This document shows positions 25,398 to 35,036 of a stretch of 64,000 bases of DNA, in pieces. Each line of letters begins with the position of its first letter. Within the stretch, counting starts at the first letter, position 1. The translations under genes were made by a program, and so were the position numbers. The notes beneath the pieces were generated by a model. It ran no database searches. It was not told where the DNA came from and worked only from the letters and a program-made list of their open reading frames with translations. The stretch is from Paenibacillus cymbidii (lineage in GTDB: Bacteria > Bacillota > Bacilli > Paenibacillales > NBRC-103111): positions 59,805 through 123,804 of the forward strand of contig NZ_SHLX01000027.1 of assembly GCF_004764705.1 (NCBI RefSeq), read 5' to 3'.

Positions 25398-25426
25398 TTG
25401 ACGACAGATTTTGTCACCATTATAGC
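25398..25426. promoter_or_regulatory. Overlapping divergent promoters with palindromic operator
   Basis: Plus strand: TTGACG (25398), 17-bp spacer, TATAGC (25421-25426) for the MFS gene. Minus strand: TATAAT (25419-25424) for the WYL gene. Between them TGACGACA-GATTT-TGTCACCA (25399-25419) is an inverted repeat matching at 6 of 8 positions per arm, and would block both promoters when bound. Confidence 0.6.
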
Positions 25427-25472
25427 TTACACTGGCGTTGCAAACCAATTCGAATCGACAGGAGCGACACGC

Positions 25473-26681
25473 ATGAGCAAGTATACCGTTCTGTTCTTTC
25501 TGATTATGTTTATGATCGGGACCGATACGTTCCTGATCTCCCCGCTGCTGCCGACGCTGCAGGAGCAATTCGGCGTGCCTACGGGCATCGCCGGCTGGAT
25601 GCTCGGCGCTTACGCGCTCGGTTCGGCGCTGTTCGCTCTGGTCGCCGGGCCGCTGTCGGACGGCTTGAACCGCCGGACGGTGCTGCTCGGCGGGCTGCTC
25701 GCCTTCGCCGTCGCGACGGCGCTGTGCGGCCTGGCGAACAGCTTCTGGACGATGTGCCTGTTCCGTTTCCTCGCCGGCGTCGGCGCGGCGTTCACCGCCC
25801 CGCAGGTGTGGGCGTCCATCCCTTCCGTCGTGCCGGGACCGCGCATCGCCAGAACGATGGGCATCGCCTTCGCCGGGCTAGCCGCCTCGCAGGCATTCGG
25901 CGTGCCGATCGGCAGTTGGCTGGCGACCGCCAGCTGGCAAGTGCCGTTCTGGGCGATCGGCGCCGCCTCGCTGCTGCTCGCCGTGCTGGCTTACGCGATT
26001 TTGCCGGACATGAAGCCGGACATGAAGCCGGAAAACGGCAAGGCGAAGCGGGCCGCCCTGTTCCGCCGCTACGTTCCCCTGATCGCCAGCGGCCAGGCCC
26101 GCGGCGGCTTCTTCGCCTACCTGCTGCTGCATTTGGGCGTCGGGGCGGCGTTCGCTTTTGCCGGCCGCTGGCTGGCGGACGGCTTCGCGCTGCCGGTCGG
26201 GCAGATCGGCAATGTGATGATTTTCCTCGGGCTCGGCAATTTGTTCGGCAGCGCGGCCGGCTCATACGCGGTACGGCTGCTGGGCAGCCAACCTCGCGTT
26301 ATCGTCGCCGGGCTGCTCGCCGCCGCCGGCCTGTACGCCGCCATGCCTCATCTGCATCACATTGCCGCCGCAACGGCCGTTTATTTCCTCATTTGCGTGA
26401 CGCTCGGCGCGGTTTTCCCGCTTGTCATGGGCCTGTTGACAGCGCTCAACGCTTCCATCCGCGGCACGATTTCCAGCCTGGCCAATGCGACGATGAACGG
26501 CGCGAACACGCTGGGCGCCTGGGCAGCCGGCCTCCTGTACGTCCAATTCGGCGGGTACTCGCCGATCGGGCTGTTCGCCGCCGCTTGTCTCGCGCTTTCA
26601 CTTGCCGCGTTCCTGCGGAGCGGCATGCTCCGCGCCGACGAGCAGAAGCAGCCCCTCCGAAGCGCAGGGGCTGCCGAATAA
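25473..26681 (+). CDS. MFS transporter, drug-efflux type
   Basis: 402 residues, 12 helices. It starts MSKYTVLFFLIMFMIGTDTF and has GPLSDGLNRRTVLLGG (motif A) and FRFLAGVGAAFTAPQVWASI (motif C-like antiporter segment). AGGAG sits before the ATG at 25473; the frame extends to 25398 only because no stop lies in the operator. A tandem DMKPDMKP occurs in the central loop. Control by the divergent WYL regulator is inferred from the shared operator. Confidence 0.9.
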   Translation: MSKYTVLFFLIMFMIGTDTFLISPLLPTLQEQFGVPTGIAGWMLGAYALGSALFALVAGPLSDGLNRRTVLLGGLLAFAVATALCGLANSFWTMCLFRFLAGVGAAFTAPQVWASIPSVVPGPRIARTMGIAFAGLAASQAFGVPIGSWLATASWQVPFWAIGAASLLLAVLAYAILPDMKPDMKPENGKAKRAALFRRYVPLIASGQARGGFFAYLLLHLGVGAAFAFAGRWLADGFALPVGQIGNVMIFLGLGNLFGSAAGSYAVRLLGSQPRVIVAGLLAAAGLYAAMPHLHHIAAATAVYFLICVTLGAVFPLVMGLLTALNASIRGTISSLANATMNGANTLGAWAAGLLYVQFGGYSPIGLFAAACLALSLAAFLRSGMLRADEQKQPLRSAGAAE

Positions 26682-26685
26682 GGGC

Positions 26686-27762
26686 TCAGGGCAACGGCAC
26701 ATTTTCCCGCTGCAGTTGCTCCATCCGTTTCGCCTCCCGGGGCATGTCGAGCGCCCGATACGATTGGATCAGCAGGCGATACACCTCATCCTCGTACGGG
26801 CATTCGGCGAGCAGCGGCGTTGCGGCTTCCAGCGCCCGGCGCTCGTTGCCGCTTTGCAAATACCGTTTCGCCAAATAAAACCGCACCTCGCGGATGAGGC
26901 GCTGCGCACTTTCGGCTTCCTCCCTTGCCCACGGATAATCGCAATCGGCGAACAGCGGCCCGCGATACCATTCGAGCAGCTGCTCCAATTCCCGCGCGTT
27001 GTCCTCCTTCATCCACGCGAACACCTGGGACAACGCGCGGGTCGTCGGCCGGTAATCGCAACGGACGGCGGCGAGGTCCAAATAATATTTGCCGTTCAGG
27101 AAATTCAGCAAACCGGAATATCCGTACCGTTTCAACGCTTTTCTGACATAGCTGACGCAGGCGTGCAAATATACCTTCGATTTTTCATAAGCTTCTTCGC
27201 CCCACAGAATGTCGATCAGTTCGTCCCGATGGACGCCCTTCTCCGCGCGGACGATCAGGAGCGCGAACAATTCCTTGACTTTGGCCGTGTACCATTTGAT
27301 CGTTTCGCCGCTGCCGCTGCGCACGTCGAAGCTGCCGAATACCGAGATGCTCAGTTGCTCCGAAGACGCCTGCGGAGGCGGCCCGTCCTCTGTCTGCGCC
27401 ATGGCGAGTTCCCGCTGAATCCGCTGCACCGTTTTGCGCAGCCGGTCTTCTTCCACGGGTTTCAGCAAATAATCGAGCGCCTGCTGCTCGAACGCCTTCA
27501 CCGCATGCGCGCTGAACGCCGTCACGTAGACGATCTGCACGTTTCCTTCGCGCGACTGGATCGCTTCCGCCACCTCCAGACCGTTCAAGCCGGGCATTTC
27601 GATATCGAGAAACACGACGTCCGGCTGCAGTGCCGCGAGTTGCTCCAGGGCGCGATGCGGGTTATTCGCCCTCCCCACGACTTCGACTTCCAACTCGCGA
27701 AGCTGCATCTCGAGCAAGTTCAACATGTGTTGTTCATCGTCAAGCAAGTAGGCCCGAATCAT
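26686..27762 (-). CDS. Response regulator with OmpR-like and BTAD domains
   Basis: 358 residues. Receiver domain 1-120 (D53 in VFLDIEMPGLNG, T/K motif YLLKPVEED), then a winged-helix DNA-binding domain at about 135-225 (KVKELFALLIVRAEKGVHRD ... LHACVSYVRKALKRYG) and a bacterial transcriptional-activation (BTAD, TPR-like) domain to the C-terminus (RRALEAATPLLAECPYEDEV). This architecture is of the SARP-like 'LytT/AlgR plus BTAD' kind in Bacillota. Its first codons overlap the kinase gene by 23 bp, so it is the cognate regulator. It ends 4 bp from the convergent MFS gene. Confidence 0.93.
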   Translation of the reverse strand: MIRAYLLDDEQHMLNLLEMQLRELEVEVVGRANNPHRALEQLAALQPDVVFLDIEMPGLNGLEVAEAIQSREGNVQIVYVTAFSAHAVKAFEQQALDYLLKPVEEDRLRKTVQRIQRELAMAQTEDGPPPQASSEQLSISVFGSFDVRSGSGETIKWYTAKVKELFALLIVRAEKGVHRDELIDILWGEEAYEKSKVYLHACVSYVRKALKRYGYSGLLNFLNGKYYLDLAAVRCDYRPTTRALSQVFAWMKEDNARELEQLLEWYRGPLFADCDYPWAREEAESAQRLIREVRFYLAKRYLQSGNERRALEAATPLLAECPYEDEVYRLLIQSYRALDMPREAKRMEQLQRENVPLP

Positions 27763-30700
27763 TCGTTTCCTCCTCCTCGCCGCTCCCGGCCGCGATCGGC
27801 AGCAGCAGCGTCACCGCGGTGCCCCGCCCTTCCTCACTTTCGATCTGCATCGGGATGCCGTTCATGCCTAGCACCCGTTTGTTGATATTGGCCATGCCGA
27901 TTCCGCCCACACGGGGGTCGCCCCGGCGAATGCGCTCCAGCATGGGAGCGGGCATGCCGACGCCGTCGTCCTGCACGACAATTTTCATCCCGTCCGCTTC
28001 CCGCTTGACGGTCAACGCGACGAGTCCTCCGCCCACCTTTTTCATCACGCCGTGGCCGATCGCATTTTCCACCAGGGGCTGGATCGTCAGCGGCGGAATG
28101 CGGCATTGCAGCAGCGTCGGATCGATGTCGGCGCGGAACGTCAGCTGCTCCCCGAAGCGTTCCTGCTCGATTTCGGTATACACCCGGATCAGTTCCAGCT
28201 CCCTGCCGAGCGGCACGGTCGTGTCGTGATGGTCGATGTCGAACACCAGCCGCAAGTAGCGGCTGAACACGGCGATCAGGCGGCCGGCCTTGCGGCCGTC
28301 GGAATAACAGAGCGACATGATGGCGCCAAGCGTATTGAATACAAAATGCGGCTTGATCTGCGCCTGCAGGAAAGCAAGCTCGGCCTTTACGGCGAGCTGC
28401 ATCGTCCGGTTCAGTTCGATCAAGGTTTTCACGCGGGCCCGGAATTCCATCCTGTCGTACGGCTTGACGAGATAGTCGTTCGCCCCGGCTTCGAAACCGA
28501 GCGCCAAATCCTCCGGCTGATGTTTGGCCGTCACCATAAGGACGGGCAGCTCCAGCGGCGACTTTGTCTCCCGAATGATGCGGCACACTTCGTAGCCGGA
28601 CAGCTCCGGCATCATCACGTCGAGAATGACGAGGCGAATATCCGGCCGGCGGCGAACCGCCTCCAGCGCGTCCCTGCCATTCGTCACGGCCGTCACGGAA
28701 TAGCCTTCCAGCTTCAGCAAGTTGATCGCCGACCGGATGTTGGCCGGATCGTCGTCCACGACCAGAATGCGTTCGCCTGCTTGTGCCACTTCGTACGCCG
28801 CGGCCTCCGCGCCTATCGGCTCGGGGCGATACGCGGGCGGCGCCTCGTACAGGGGCCGCTGCCAGTTCTCCTCTTCTTCCCCGCTTGCGACCGGAAGCGA
28901 AACGGTGAACCGGGAGCCGACCCCGGGCGTGCTGACCGCATCGATCCGGCCGTCATGCAGGTCGATCAGGTGCTTCGTTATCGACAAGCCCAGGCCTGCC
29001 CCGCCGTACGACCGGACGATGGAAGCATCCGCCTGCGTGAACGGATAAAAGATCGTGTCCATCCGATCGGGCGCAATGCCGATCCCGGTATCCGTCACGC
29101 CGATTTCCACCGTGCCCGTCTCCGGCTTCGCCGAGGCCGATACCTTCACTTCGCCCCGCTCGGTAAATTTCACCGCATTGCCTACCAGATTGAAAAGAAT
29201 CTGCACCAGCCGGTTCTCGTCGGCCCACACGGCAGGTAGCTCCGGCGGAATGTCCCGCTTCCAGACGATCGGTTTGGACGCATGCGTCTGTTGGCAGACG
29301 GCCATGACGAAGTCGACCAGCGGCTCGATCCGGACATGCCGCTTTGTCAGATGGATATCCCCATGCTTCAGCCGGGACAAGTCCAGAATGTCGTGAATCA
29401 GTTGGGTCAGCCGTTTGCCGCTCGCCACGACAAGATCCAGATTGCGGGCTTGCCGTTCGGTAAGCGGCCCTTCGACGCCGTCGATCAGCGATTCCGAAAT
29501 GCTGACGATGCCCTGCAGCGGCGTGCGCAATTCATGCGACGTGTTCGCGAGGAATTCGTCCTTCAGCTTGTCGAGCTCCAGCAGCTGCAGCGACAGCGTC
29601 TTCGTTTCCTTGAACGACCGGGCGAATCTTCGGGCCAGGATGAAGGTGTAGATGAACGTAAACACGATGATGCCGTAGTTGGAAAAGTAGCCCATTTCGT
29701 AGCGATTCAGCTCCGTATTCGCCACATCAAGCACGACCAGCGTCAGCAGCAGGCCGTTGCCGAAAAAAACGAGCCACGAGTAGCGCAGCTTTTTCACCGC
29801 CGCCTTGACGATCACGTAATACGGATAAGCCAGCGCCGCAAACCCGAGCACATCGGAAACCAAATAAAATTCGCTGTAAATCCGCAGCGGGAGAACCGCC
29901 AGCAGCGCCATAAGAACCGCCGTGCCGACTACAAGCGTGCGGCTTACCCGTCCGGCAAACAGCGAGGGGAAAAATTCGCGAATCATCAGCGCGTAGAACA
30001 AAATATCGAGGTGATAGGTGACGTAATTGATCCATTCCGTCAATTGAAGCGTGGCCGTCGGCATCCATTCGTAAATGAAATAGCTGCTCGTCAGCGGAAT
30101 GCGGCACAGAAACACCAGACAGACGAGGCCGAAATAAAAGCTGATCTTCTCCTCGCGGTTCAAGGCGTACGAGCCGATCGAGTAGAACACCGCCATCAAC
30201 AAACACCCGGCCAGAAAAAAATCTTTGTACGCCAGCCCCTGGTTGTACGCTTGCATGGCGTCCGGGGAACCAAGCAGCAAATTGCGGTTCAACCCGCCCT
30301 TGGCATAATCGAAATTCGACACGTGCACGATCAGCGCAAACGAATCGCCCGGCGGCTCGAACACAATCGTTTGCGGCTTGCCGTACGCTTCGAAGTCGGC
30401 GCTTGTTGTGCCGGCTTGCCCGTTCGACACCAGCAGCCGGTCGTTCGCGTACACCCGGTAAGCCGTCGCCAAGGGCAACACTTTAAGCGCCAGTTCCTTC
30501 ACTGGCGCCTGCAGCTTGATCTGGAGCTTATAAGTGGCGTAACCCGAGCCGGCAAGCTTGGCTCCGTTCACCTTGTATCCGTTCCATTCGTTCGGCACCT
30601 CGGCGTACCGATCCGGCTGCGGCCCGCGGCCGTTCCGGAAATCGGCGAACATAAGCTGCCGCTGCCAATAAAACTCCCATTGCCCTTCCAGTTTGACCGA

Positions 30701-30874
30701 TCCGTCCCGCTCCTCGTCCCAGCCGGTCAAATCCAGCACGCCCAGCTGCGCTTCCGGCGGCTTGCCGCCGCCGCCCAACGAGACGAGCAGCGCAACAATG
30801 ACGATCTGGAGCAGGAGCAACGCGACAAGCGACGAGCGAAACAAACCGGCGATCTTTTGGAGCGATGCGTTCAT
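27740..30874 (-). CDS. Hybrid sensor kinase with two kinase cores (7TMR-DISM)
   Basis: 1044 residues. In order: one helix (13-32); an extracellular 7TMR-DISM sugar/ligand-binding-like domain (about 45-205); seven membrane helices (about 215-415); HisKA with H447 in SHELRTP; HATPase (NLVGNAVKF, DTGIGIAPD, GGAGLGLSI); a receiver with D752 in VILDVMMPELSG and K804; then a second, LytS/YesM-type kinase with H843 in LQAQIKPHFVFNTL and its own ATPase (VENAIGHGV, DDGVGMP). The two kinase cores flank the receiver, suggesting an internal relay ending in the BTAD regulator. What is sensed is unknown. It is the first gene of a two-gene operon. Confidence 0.93.
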   Translation of the reverse strand: MNASLQKIAGLFRSSLVALLLLQIVIVALLVSLGGGGKPPEAQLGVLDLTGWDEERDGSVKLEGQWEFYWQRQLMFADFRNGRGPQPDRYAEVPNEWNGYKVNGAKLAGSGYATYKLQIKLQAPVKELALKVLPLATAYRVYANDRLLVSNGQAGTTSADFEAYGKPQTIVFEPPGDSFALIVHVSNFDYAKGGLNRNLLLGSPDAMQAYNQGLAYKDFFLAGCLLMAVFYSIGSYALNREEKISFYFGLVCLVFLCRIPLTSSYFIYEWMPTATLQLTEWINYVTYHLDILFYALMIREFFPSLFAGRVSRTLVVGTAVLMALLAVLPLRIYSEFYLVSDVLGFAALAYPYYVIVKAAVKKLRYSWLVFFGNGLLLTLVVLDVANTELNRYEMGYFSNYGIIVFTFIYTFILARRFARSFKETKTLSLQLLELDKLKDEFLANTSHELRTPLQGIVSISESLIDGVEGPLTERQARNLDLVVASGKRLTQLIHDILDLSRLKHGDIHLTKRHVRIEPLVDFVMAVCQQTHASKPIVWKRDIPPELPAVWADENRLVQILFNLVGNAVKFTERGEVKVSASAKPETGTVEIGVTDTGIGIAPDRMDTIFYPFTQADASIVRSYGGAGLGLSITKHLIDLHDGRIDAVSTPGVGSRFTVSLPVASGEEEENWQRPLYEAPPAYRPEPIGAEAAAYEVAQAGERILVVDDDPANIRSAINLLKLEGYSVTAVTNGRDALEAVRRRPDIRLVILDVMMPELSGYEVCRIIRETKSPLELPVLMVTAKHQPEDLALGFEAGANDYLVKPYDRMEFRARVKTLIELNRTMQLAVKAELAFLQAQIKPHFVFNTLGAIMSLCYSDGRKAGRLIAVFSRYLRLVFDIDHHDTTVPLGRELELIRVYTEIEQERFGEQLTFRADIDPTLLQCRIPPLTIQPLVENAIGHGVMKKVGGGLVALTVKREADGMKIVVQDDGVGMPAPMLERIRRGDPRVGGIGMANINKRVLGMNGIPMQIESEEGRGTAVTLLLPIAAGSGEEEETNDSGLLA

Positions 30875-31002
30875 AGTGGGCCCTCATGCAAGCGGAGATG
30901 GAGTGGTTTCCTCGGACTACACTTCGACACCGCCCAACCATGCTCCTCCCAAAGTCCCGATATTATGCCGATCGATCCGGCCGGAGCCCGGCACCGGACC
31001 GG

Positions 31003-31851
31003 CTACAGCAGCCCGCTGTCCTGCAGCAGCCGCTCGGTCTCCTCCAATATTTCGTGCAGGAACGCGAGCGCTTGTTTCGTCCGGTCGCGATCTTCGCCGA
31101 TGCCGGCAAAAACGCCGTTGACCCGGTGCGCGTAATCCACCGGCGCCCTGGAGAAGGAATCGGCGATGGCCGCGGCCCCTTTTTCGTTCATCATATACGT
31201 TTCATTCAGCGCGAACAGCAGTTGGTTCAAACAAGCCGCGGTGCGGAAGCAGCAGCCCGCCGTATAGGCAAGATCGTGTTTGGCTGCCCCTTTGTGCGCC
31301 TGTTCGAGCGAAAACGCCGCCTCCCACCGGAAGGTTCGGATCAAAGCCAGCCGGAAGGCGGCCGGATACGGAATCGTCTTCGCCTTAAGTTCCGCCACGA
31401 TCCCGGACGGGTCCCACAGCGGCTTGCACCAAGCGACCTCGGCCATATAAATCGCGTTGACAAACCCGTGCGGATGGCCGGGTTGGTAGTCGATGGTGAT
31501 GTCGCCGCGCAAGCATTGTTCCATGACTCGGGATACTTTCCGACGATCCCGCAGCAGCCAGTCGACCGGATGCCGGTTCACCTTCAACCAGCCGCCGCCA
31601 TTGATCCACGGACCCCAGCCGCCGATTTCCGTTATCAGGTTCTCCCGATGCCCATCGTCAAGTTCGGCGGCGGCCAGGCGAAGATCGGCGATATCCAGGC
31701 CGGAATCGGGATCGTAGTAGATGCCGATATCGATATCGGAAGCGGCGGACGCGGTCCCGCCGGCTCTCGAACCGCCCAGAACCAATGCGCTGACGCCGCG
31801 AACACCTTTGAGACGGTCGACCGTCATGGCAATTGTCGCTGAAACGTCCAT
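31003..31851 (-). CDS. Nucleotidyltransferase-domain protein
   Basis: 282 residues. The N-terminal minimal nucleotidyltransferase motif is complete: GGSRAGGT followed by SDIDIGIYY, giving the G-S...D-x-D metal site. The C-terminal half is helical with cysteine-rich TAGCCFRTAACLNQLL. Such proteins include aminoglycoside nucleotidyltransferase-like and toxin-like enzymes; which nucleotide acceptor applies cannot be told. AGGAG seven bases before the ATG at 31851 sets the start. It is a single gene, and the 670-bp upstream gap is filled by a nested hairpin and an A-B-B-A element. Confidence 0.85.
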   Translation of the reverse strand: MDVSATIAMTVDRLKGVRGVSALVLGGSRAGGTASAASDIDIGIYYDPDSGLDIADLRLAAAELDDGHRENLITEIGGWGPWINGGGWLKVNRHPVDWLLRDRRKVSRVMEQCLRGDITIDYQPGHPHGFVNAIYMAEVAWCKPLWDPSGIVAELKAKTIPYPAAFRLALIRTFRWEAAFSLEQAHKGAAKHDLAYTAGCCFRTAACLNQLLFALNETYMMNEKGAAAIADSFSRAPVDYAHRVNGVFAGIGEDRDRTKQALAFLHEILEETERLLQDSGLL

Positions 31852-32024
31852 TTCAATTCTCCTGTCGTCAAGATGCTTTTCTCCCCATTGTACCGAACCG
31901 GGCAAGCAGGGCAAAGCCATTCATCGGGATTTATCATACCAAACGACCCTTAAGGAACACTTAAGAACCGTTTTTACATGTGGAAAAACCGGAAAATAGC
32001 TGGCGAAACCGGCTCCCGCTGCGC

Positions 32025-32138
32025 GCGGGGGGTGGTATTCCGATCGCTTCTTGTTTTCCGGATTCTTCGAACGATACAAGCCAAGGGGTATCCGGAAAAC
32101 AAAGGCGAACGCTGCCGCTTCTCCACACCACCCCCCGC
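32025..32138. repeat. Nested inverted repeat (long hairpin)
   Basis: Outer arms GCGGGGGGTGGT (32025-32036) and its exact complement (32127-32138) enclose inner arms TTGTTTTCCGGAT (32051-32063) and its exact complement (32090-32102). The stretch between outer and inner arms is also partly mirrored (GATCGCTTC versus GTTCGCCTT). No gene explains it. Confidence 0.75.
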
Positions 32139-32251
32139 TCTCCGCTCCCGCCCCTTCGACCCTGTTTGAACCCCTCGCCAAGCGCAGCATTCTCCCCTCC
32201 GCCAACTAACAAATTCGCTTTTTGTGCCGCTCCGGTCAAGCGTCCTGAAAA

Positions 32252-32444
32252 AATAGGCCATGTTTTATGGCCTATCCCACCAAAAACGAGCAGCCCTCCC
32301 TAAAATAACCAGTGAAATCACTGGCTATTTCAGCCAAAAGACCCGATTCGGGACCTGGCGGAGCAAATAAGCCCTGTTTTCACTGGCTATTTCCAACGAG
32401 GCAGGCCAAATCGGGCAAATAAGCCATTTTTCATGGGCTATTTG
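32252..32444. repeat. A-B-B-A four-palindrome element, copy 2
   Basis: Palindromes at 32252-32276 (A), 32303-32330 (B), 32365-32392 (B) and 32416-32444 (A). Centres are 52.5, 62 and 51.5 bp apart. It lies between the 5' side of the nucleotidyltransferase gene and the 3' end of helD. Confidence 0.9.
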
Positions 32445-32522
32445 TAATCGGGCGGGCCGTATCCGAGAGATGCAAAAAGCCCGCCGGGAAACCGGCAGGC
32501 CGTTGAGAGCAAAAGCGATCAA

Positions 32523-34979
32523 TCAGGAGGGAGCTATTTCGACGCAGCTGTCCGCCGCTTCGTACAACGTACGATCGAGGCGCTGCAAATACGGCGTCCA
32601 CTCCGTCGTCGTGTACAAGTGGAGCCGGTGCATTGCGCGCGTGCAGGCCGTGTAAAACAGCTTGCGTTCGCTTTCGCGGCCATACGTCTGCGCCGAAGCA
32701 TCGTAAATGAGCACGGCATCGAACTCGATCCCCTTGGCGAGATAGGCGGGGATCACAGCGACTCCTTTTTCGAACACCAGCGTTTCTTTCGAGATGAGCC
32801 GCAGCTCCGCGCATCCTTGCTCCGCCAGCGCGGCATACGCTTCGCGGCTTTCGGCCGCGGTTTTCGCCACGACGGCTATCGTGCCGAACCCTTCGGCCCG
32901 CAGCGCCGCCACATGCGCCGCGATCAACGCCGCCCGCTCGGCGCTGCCGCCCGTCCGCGCAAGCAGCGGCTTCCGGCCGCTCCGCTCGAAAGGCACGATC
33001 TCCCCGCCTCCCGGCAGCAGCGCCTTCGTAAACGCCACGATCTCGCGGGTCGACCGGTAGCTGCGGACCAGGCGGATCACGCTTGTTTCCGCCGGCCCGT
33101 ACAGCCGGAGGAGCGGCGAATCGGCATTGTCCAGATGCGTCGACTGGGCGAAGATCGCCTGGTTGAAGTCGCCGAGCACCGTCATCCGGGCGCGGGGAAA
33201 CAGCCGCTTGAGGAAGGCATACTGGAACGGCGAATAATCCTGGCCCTCGTCGACGAACAAATGCCGAACCTGCGTGTTCACCCGGGCGCCCTCCACCAGT
33301 TCCTTCAAATAGAGGAACGGCGTCGCGTCTTCGTAGAATAGCTGCCCTTCACGCAGTTGCTCCAACGTTTGCCGGCTGATCTCCGGCCACAGCTCGGGAG
33401 CTTCGGCTCCGTTCGTCATGCGCCGGTAGGCGTCGGCATCGCCGAACAGCTGGCCGTACAGCTCCGCCGTGTCGACGAACGCGAGCCGCCTCACTTCCCG
33501 GCGCAGCGGCGCGAACGCCTCTTTTACAATCATTCGGCGCAGCAGCTCTTCCTCCTGCTCGGCGAAGTCGAAGACGTTCTCTTCCCCGGGCTCATCGCCC
33601 GTCCTCACGAAGAACGGCTCGGCAAAATCGAACACCGCCGCTTCCCGTTCATGTTTGCTCCGCAGCGTTCGGTACGCTTCGGCGTATTGCTCGGTGTCGA
33701 GGTAATCGAGCTCCTGCTGCACCCACAGCGCCGCCCGCTCCTCGCGTTCGAGCTGCGTCAGCCGGCGCAGCAGCCACTCCTTCAGCAGCACGACGCGATT
33801 CGCCAGGCGGACGGAAGCATCGTGGCTGTAAAATGGCGCCGCCATCTGCTCCGCGGCGATCAACTCGCGATCGCGGAAGCGGATGCCGCGAAATTTCATG
33901 CCTTCCTGCGTCAGCCGCTCCGCATACCCTTGCAGCGCATGCAGGAACGATTCCGACGCTTTGTAGCGCATCCCTTGCTGCCGGGCATCGCAAGCCGGCG
34001 ACTGCGGCGCCGTCAAGCCGTATTCGATCTGATCGAACGGGCTCTCCAGCTGCAGCGACGACCCGAGCCAATAGGCCAAATATTCCTGGAACGTCGTTTG
34101 CTGCATGTTTTCTTCGCCGAGCTCGGGCAGCACCGTCGCCACATAGCTGTTGAACATCGGGTTCGGCGAAAACAGCACGATCTGGTCCGCCTTCAGCCGG
34201 TCGCGATGCTTATACAGCAAGTAGGCCGCCCGCTGCAGCGCCGCCGACGTTTTGCCGCTTCCGGCCGCCCCTTGCACGATGAGCATCCGGCTCTTGTCGT
34301 TGCGAATGATCGCGTTCTGCTCCTTCTGGATCGTGGCGACAATGCTCTTCATTTGCGTGTCGGCGCCTTTGCCCCCGAGCACCTGCTGCAGCAGCTCGTC
34401 GCCGATCGTGACGCTGGTGTCGAAGACGTTCTCCAGCTTGCCGTCGCGAATCCGGTACTGGCGCTTGAGCGTCATCTCGCCCGCGACGGTTCCGCCCGGC
34501 GTCTCGTAAGCGGCGGCGCCCGGCGAGTGGTCGTAGTACAAACTCGCGATGGGCGTGCGCCAATCGTACACGAGGAAGCTGAGCCCGTCTTCGTCGACGA
34601 AAGACGAAACGCCGATATAGATTTGCTCGATGCCGCGCTGCCCGTCCTCCCGAAAGTCGACCCGGCCAAAATAAGGCGACGGCAGCAGCCGGTTCATGTT
34701 GTTCCAGCGCAGCATCCGCTGCCGGTGGCTGCGTTCCCGCTCCGACAGCAGCGCTTCCTGCTGCTTGATGCTGTAGAACGTCTCTTCGAAATCTTCCCCC
34801 GTGCTCGTATTGACCGTTACTTCCTCCCAGAAGCGTTTGCGAATGTCCCTGACCTGATCGCGCAGCCCGATCACTTCCGGTTCGAGCTCGTCGATGCCCG
34901 CCTGCAGCTTCTCCGTCACCTGCTCCAACCGCTCCCGCTCGTGCCGCATATCCTCTGCGCTTATCATCTTTCGGGCCAC
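32523..34979 (-). CDS. helD: RNA polymerase recycling motor ATPase HelD (UvrD-like)
   Basis: 818 residues. A long charged N-terminal coiled coil (about 1-95) that in HelD reaches into the polymerase secondary channel is followed by a UvrD/Rep-type ATPase: Walker A GAAGSGKT at 237-244, Walker B LFVDEGQDYSPFQ near 575, and helicase motifs RLVRSYRST and FYTACTRAMHRL. It releases stalled polymerase from DNA. Length is close to Bacillus HelD (774). The start is uncertain: the GTG at 34979 is one base after AAAGGAG and the ATG at 34967 is 13 bases after it. It is divergent from the candidate small RNA at 35.0 kb. Confidence 0.92.
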   Translation of the reverse strand: MARKMISAEDMRHERERLEQVTEKLQAGIDELEPEVIGLRDQVRDIRKRFWEEVTVNTSTGEDFEETFYSIKQQEALLSERERSHRQRMLRWNNMNRLLPSPYFGRVDFREDGQRGIEQIYIGVSSFVDEDGLSFLVYDWRTPIASLYYDHSPGAAAYETPGGTVAGEMTLKRQYRIRDGKLENVFDTSVTIGDELLQQVLGGKGADTQMKSIVATIQKEQNAIIRNDKSRMLIVQGAAGSGKTSAALQRAAYLLYKHRDRLKADQIVLFSPNPMFNSYVATVLPELGEENMQQTTFQEYLAYWLGSSLQLESPFDQIEYGLTAPQSPACDARQQGMRYKASESFLHALQGYAERLTQEGMKFRGIRFRDRELIAAEQMAAPFYSHDASVRLANRVVLLKEWLLRRLTQLEREERAALWVQQELDYLDTEQYAEAYRTLRSKHEREAAVFDFAEPFFVRTGDEPGEENVFDFAEQEEELLRRMIVKEAFAPLRREVRRLAFVDTAELYGQLFGDADAYRRMTNGAEAPELWPEISRQTLEQLREGQLFYEDATPFLYLKELVEGARVNTQVRHLFVDEGQDYSPFQYAFLKRLFPRARMTVLGDFNQAIFAQSTHLDNADSPLLRLYGPAETSVIRLVRSYRSTREIVAFTKALLPGGGEIVPFERSGRKPLLARTGGSAERAALIAAHVAALRAEGFGTIAVVAKTAAESREAYAALAEQGCAELRLISKETLVFEKGVAVIPAYLAKGIEFDAVLIYDASAQTYGRESERKLFYTACTRAMHRLHLYTTTEWTPYLQRLDRTLYEAADSCVEIAPS

Positions 34980-35003
34980 GCTCCTTTGCGTTTCAAAATG
35001 GGT

Positions 35004-35036
35004 TTGACAACACGCCGTCCTTCATGATAAGATAAT
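35004..35036 (+). promoter_or_regulatory. Promoter of the candidate small RNA
   Basis: Perfect TTGACA (35004-35009); the -10 is either TAAGAT at 18 bp (35028-35033) or GATAAT (35031-35036) at a long 21 bp. No open reading frame with a ribosome site follows. Confidence 0.5.
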
